In this document: positions 60,210 through 64,000 of the stretch, one piece after another
Layout of the letters: every line of letters begins with the position of its first letter
Numbering within the stretch: position 1 is the stretch's first letter
Origin: Acidimicrobiaceae bacterium
GTDB taxonomy: Bacteria; Actinomycetota; Acidimicrobiia; Acidimicrobiales; RAAP-2
Direction: 5' to 3'
Length of the DNA: 64,000 nt
NCBI GenBank assembly: GCA_027315315.1
Contig: DAHUYG010000033.1
Location: 62,001-126,000, forward strand
Notes under the pieces: generated by a model
What the model saw: the letters and a program-made list of their open reading frames with translations, nothing else
The model's database searches: none
Told to the model about the DNA's origin: nothing
Program-made: the position numbers and the translations under genes

Positions 60210-62189
60210 ATGAGCGCAGACGGGGACGGCACTCCCCGGGACCGGCCCTGGGTGATGCGGACCTACTCGGGTCATTCGAGCGCCCGGGCCTCCAACGAGC
60301 TGTACCGGACCAACCTGTCACGGGGGCAGACGGGGCTGTCCATCGCCTTCGACCTGCCGACCCAGACCGGATACGACCCCGACGCGCCGGAGGCAGCGGG
60401 CGAGGTCGGCAAGGTGGGGGTACCCGTGGCCCACCTCGGCCACATGCGCCAGCTCCTCGAGGGCATCCCGGTGGCCGAGATGAACACCTCGATGACCATC
60501 AACGCCACCGCGGCGTGGCTGCTCGCGCTCTACGTCGCCAACGCCGAGGAGCAGGGCGTCGACCCGGCGGTGCTCCAGGGGACGACACAGAACGACATCG
60601 TGAAGGAGTACCTGAGCCGGGGCACCTACATCTTCCCGCCGGCCCCGAGCCTCCGCCTGACGGTGGACACGATCACCTACACGGTGCGCCATGTGCCCAG
60701 GTGGAACCCGATCAACGTGTGCAGCTACCACCTCCAAGAGGCGGGGGCGACGCCCGTCCAGGAGGTCGCCTACGCGCTCGCCAACGCCATCGCGGTCCTC
60801 GACGGGGTCCGGGATTCGGGCCGGATCGCCCCCGACCAGTTCGACCAGGTGGTCGGGCGCATCAGCTTCTTCGTGAACGCAGGCGTGCGGTTCATCGAGG
60901 AGACCGCCAAGATGCGGGCGTTCTCCACGATGTGGGACCGGATCTGCGTCGAACGCTACGGGGTGACCGACGAGCGGCTGCGCCGGTTCCGCTACGGGGT
61001 GCAGGTCAACTCCCTCGGCCTGACCGAGGCCCAGCCCGAGAACAACATCCCTCGCATCGTCCTCGAGACCCTCGGGGTCACCCTGTCCAAGGACGCCCGC
61101 GCCCGGGCCATCCAGCTGCCGGCGTGGAACGAGGCGCTCGGCCTGCCCCGGCCCTGGGACCAGCAGTGGTCGCTCCGGATCCAGCAGATCCTCGCCTACG
61201 AGTCGGACCTCCTCGAGTACGACGACATCTTCGAGGGCTCCAAGGTCATGGAGGCCAAGACCTCCGGGATCATCGAGGAGGCGACCGCCGAGCTCGACGA
61301 CGTCCTTGGCCGCGGCGGGGTCTTCGAGGCGGTCGAGGAGCTGAAGACCCGCCTCGTGAGGAGCCAGGCCGAACGGGTCGCCCGCATCGAGAGCGGCGAA
61401 CAGATGGTGGTGGGGGTGAACGCCTACACGGACAGTGCGCTGTCGCCGCTCCCGGTCGACTCGGTCCTGAAGCTCGAGCCGACGGTCGAGGCCGAGATGC
61501 AGGCCGACGTCCAGGCCTGGCGCAACGACCGGGACCAGGGGGCGGTCAGCCGGGCGCTCGATGACCTGCGCCGGGCGGCCGAGGACCCCTCCGCCGACCT
61601 CATGGGCCCCACCCTCGCCCTCGCCCGGGTCGGGGGCACCACCGGGGAGTGGGGCGGGGCGCTACGCGAGGTATTCGGCGAGTACCGGGGCCCGACCGGC
61701 GTCGGCGGTGCCACCGGGACCCATGGCACGGAGGTCGCTGCGGCGGCCGAGCGGGCGAGGGCACTCGCGAAGCGCACGGGATCGCCCCCCCGGCTCCTCG
61801 TGGGCAAGCCCGGCCTCGACGGGCACTCCAACGGCGCCGAGCAGATCGCCGTCGCCGCCCGCGACGCCGGGTTCGAGGTGATCTACCAGGGGATCCGGCT
61901 GACGCCCGAGCAGATCGTGGCCGCTGCGCGCGACGAGGACGTCGACGTCGTGGGGCTCTCGATCCTCTCGGGATCGCACCTCGAGCTCGTGCCCGAGGTC
62001 ATCGACCGCCTTGCGGCGGCGGGTCTCGACCCCGCAGTCGTCGTGGGCGGGATCATCCCGCCCGAGGACGCCGAGATCCTGCTCGGCAAGGGGGTGGCCG
62101 CGGTCTACACGCCCAAGGACTTCGAGTTCGGGGCGATCATGAGCGACCTCGTGGCCCTCGTCGAGCGCCGGCGCTCGGCGTCGGCCTAG
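60210..62189 (+). CDS. meaA: MeaA-type acyl-CoA mutase (ethylmalonyl-CoA mutase-like), B12-dependent, single chain
   Basis: 659 aa; RPWVMRTYSGHSSARASNELYRTNLSRGQTGLSIAFDLPTQTGYDPD...; C-terminal cobalamin domain KPGLDGHSNGAEQIAVAARDAGFEVIYQGIRLTPEQIV. Confidence 0.85.
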   Translation: MSADGDGTPRDRPWVMRTYSGHSSARASNELYRTNLSRGQTGLSIAFDLPTQTGYDPDAPEAAGEVGKVGVPVAHLGHMRQLLEGIPVAEMNTSMTINATAAWLLALYVANAEEQGVDPAVLQGTTQNDIVKEYLSRGTYIFPPAPSLRLTVDTITYTVRHVPRWNPINVCSYHLQEAGATPVQEVAYALANAIAVLDGVRDSGRIAPDQFDQVVGRISFFVNAGVRFIEETAKMRAFSTMWDRICVERYGVTDERLRRFRYGVQVNSLGLTEAQPENNIPRIVLETLGVTLSKDARARAIQLPAWNEALGLPRPWDQQWSLRIQQILAYESDLLEYDDIFEGSKVMEAKTSGIIEEATAELDDVLGRGGVFEAVEELKTRLVRSQAERVARIESGEQMVVGVNAYTDSALSPLPVDSVLKLEPTVEAEMQADVQAWRNDRDQGAVSRALDDLRRAAEDPSADLMGPTLALARVGGTTGEWGGALREVFGEYRGPTGVGGATGTHGTEVAAAAERARALAKRTGSPPRLLVGKPGLDGHSNGAEQIAVAARDAGFEVIYQGIRLTPEQIVAAARDEDVDVVGLSILSGSHLELVPEVIDRLAAAGLDPAVVVGGIIPPEDAEILLGKGVAAVYTPKDFEFGAIMSDLVALVERRRSASA

Positions 62190-62401
62190 AACCCCGCGGT
62201 CGGCCGCTCGCGCCGCAACGAGGCCCGCTGGTTCCACCAGCGACCGCTGAAGCGCCAGTTGTCGTTGGCGCCGCGCCACTGCGGCGGCTCGACCGCCCGC
62301 GGCCACACCTTGTCCACCGCCATGGCGATCGCGGCGAGCACCCCCGGGTCCATCTCGGGTCTCGGCCGCAGCCCGAGGCGCGTCTCGGGCACTTCGTTCA
62401 C
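62186..62401 (-). CDS. Small acyl-CoA carboxylase epsilon-subunit-like protein
   Basis: GTG start at 62401: [71 protein letters not shown]; directly 3-prime of the beta subunit. Confidence 0.65.
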   Translation of the reverse strand: MNEVPETRLGLRPRPEMDPGVLAAIAMAVDKVWPRAVEPPQWRGANDNWRFSGRWWNQRASLRRERPTAGF

Positions 62402-63948
62402 AGCGGCACGTTGCCGTGCTTGCGGCGCGGCATCTCCTCGCGCTTGGAGGCGAGCAGGGCGAGGCTCCGCACGAGCACGCGACGGGTCTCCGAGGGCGAG
62501 ATGACGTCGTCGACATAGCCGCGCTCGGCGGCGATGTAGGGGTTGGCGTAGCGCTCGGTGTACTCGCTCACGAGCTCGGCCCGCCGGGCCACGGGGTCCG
62601 TGGCGTCGGCCAGGTCCCGGCGGTACAGGATCTCGACTGCGCCCTGGGGCCCCATCACCGCGATCTCGGCCGACGGCCAGGCGAAGGCGAGATCGGCGCC
62701 GATGGACTTCGAGTTCATGACGACGTAGGCCCCGCCGTAGGCCTTCCGGGTGATGATCTGGACGCGCGGGACGGTCGCCTCGCAGTACGCGTAGAGCAGC
62801 TTGGCGCCGTGGCGGATGATGCCCCCGTACTCTTGGTCGGTGCCCGGCAGGAACCCGGGCACGTCCACGAACGTGACGAGCGGGATGTTGAAGGCGTCGC
62901 AGGTGCGCACGAAGCGGGCCGCCTTCTCCGAGGAGTCGATGTCGAGGACGCCGGCCAAGATGGCCGGCTGGTTGCCGACGATCCCGACGACCCGGCCGTC
63001 GATCCTGGCCAGCCCGCAGGTGATCGACATCGCCCAGTGGGGGTGCACCTCGAAGTACTCGCCGTCGTCCACGACCGCCTGGATCACCTTGGTCATGTCG
63101 TAGGGGAGATTGGGCGAGGGCGGGATCAGCTCGACGAGCTCGGGCGTCTCGCGGTCGGGGTCGTCGCCCGAGACGACGGCGGGCGGGTCCTCGAGGTTGT
63201 TCGACGGGAGGAACGAGAGGAGGTAGCGCACGTCGTCGAGGCACGCCTTCTCGTCGGGGGCGACGAATGTGGCGACGCCGGACTTGGTCGCGTGGCTCAT
63301 CGCGCCCCCGAGCTCTTCGAGGGTGACCTCCTCGCCGGTCACCGTCTTCACCACGTCGGGCCCGGTGATGAACATGTTCGAGATGCCCTGGACCATGAAG
63401 ATGAAGTCGGTCATCGCGGGCGAGTACACGGCCCCACCGGCGCAGGACCCGAGGATCACGCTGATCTGGGGGATGACGCCCGACGCCTGGACGTTGCGGA
63501 AGAAGATCCCGCCGTAGGCGTGCAACGACACGACGCCCTCCTGGAGCCGGGCCCCCCCGCCGTCGTTGATCCCGATCATCGGCACCCCGATGGAGGTCGC
63601 GAGGTCCATCACCTTGTGGATCTTCTCCCCGTGGACCTCACCGGTGGACCCGCCGGTCACCGTGGCGTCCTGGGAGAACACGCACACCCGGCGGCCGTTG
63701 ATCGTCCCGAAGCCGGTCACGACGCCATCGGTGTAGGGGCGCTTGTCCTCGAGCCCCATCCCGTGCGCCCGGTGCCTGGCGAGCATGTCGAGCTCTTGGA
63801 AGGAGCCGTCATCGAGCAGGTAGTCGACGCGCTCGCGTGCGGTCATCTTCCCCCGGGAGTGATGCCGCTCGATCGCGGCGGGAGAACCCGCACTGAGTGC
63901 TTCGGACCGCCTGGCCAGGAGTTCTTCCAGCCGCTGGTCGTGTTCCAC
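62398..63948 (-). CDS. Acyl-CoA (propionyl-CoA-type) carboxylase beta subunit
   Basis: 516 aa; [82 protein letters not shown]. Confidence 0.95.
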   Translation of the reverse strand: MEHDQRLEELLARRSEALSAGSPAAIERHHSRGKMTARERVDYLLDDGSFQELDMLARHRAHGMGLEDKRPYTDGVVTGFGTINGRRVCVFSQDATVTGGSTGEVHGEKIHKVMDLATSIGVPMIGINDGGGARLQEGVVSLHAYGGIFFRNVQASGVIPQISVILGSCAGGAVYSPAMTDFIFMVQGISNMFITGPDVVKTVTGEEVTLEELGGAMSHATKSGVATFVAPDEKACLDDVRYLLSFLPSNNLEDPPAVVSGDDPDRETPELVELIPPSPNLPYDMTKVIQAVVDDGEYFEVHPHWAMSITCGLARIDGRVVGIVGNQPAILAGVLDIDSSEKAARFVRTCDAFNIPLVTFVDVPGFLPGTDQEYGGIIRHGAKLLYAYCEATVPRVQIITRKAYGGAYVVMNSKSIGADLAFAWPSAEIAVMGPQGAVEILYRRDLADATDPVARRAELVSEYTERYANPYIAAERGYVDDVISPSETRRVLVRSLALLASKREEMPRRKHGNVPL

Positions 63949-64000
63949 GGCGGCAACGCTAGCAATCCCGGGGCGAGGGTCAGCGGGCCGGGCCGACCCC

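Overview
The window is a GC-rich actinobacterial chromosome segment, probably Acidimicrobiia-like by gene content (inference; no database search was run). About 0-27 kb is one minus-strand information-processing block. In transcription order it reads tRNA-Thr, tRNA-Met, rpmG, tRNA-Trp, secE, nusG, rplK, rplA, rplJ, rplL, rpoB, rpoC, rpsL, rpsG, fusA, tuf, rpsJ, then a gap of about 2.2 kb, then rplC-D-W-B, rpsS, rplV, rpsC, rplP, rpmC, rpsQ, rplN-X-E, rpsN, rpsH and rplF (partial). The remaining 37 kb is mostly housekeeping and metabolism: mannosyltransferase, crotonase, a fused tandem proline-iminopeptidase, tandem GNAT, a decayed cell-wall-binding-repeat gene, a RelE/Phd-type TA pair, tRNA-Tyr, yajQ, cobT, citrate synthase, a UDP-sulfoquinovose-synthase-like gene, an AddB/AddA-like pair, rmuC, phoU, asd/ask, two cyclophilins, a peptidase-S51-like gene, 3-hydroxyacyl-CoA dehydrogenase, a MeaA/ethylmalonyl-CoA-mutase-like gene and an acyl-CoA carboxylase beta plus small epsilon-like subunit. 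The most unusual observations are: (1) the S10 operon is split between rpsJ and rplC by DNA carrying a ferritin-like ORF and a DUF4160/DUF2442 pair; (2) uL22, uS3, uL29 and uL10 carry long acidic low-complexity C-terminal tails; (3) an in-frame tandem duplication of a proline iminopeptidase in one ORF; (4) a peptidase-S51/cyanophycinase homologue that lacks the nucleophile Ser; (5) a QLSLF clamp-binding-like motif at the AddA C-terminus, encoded inside a convergent overlap with rmuC; (6) natural substitutions at antibiotic-related positions of S12 and L11. No CRISPR array, rRNA operon, transposase or prophage was seen.
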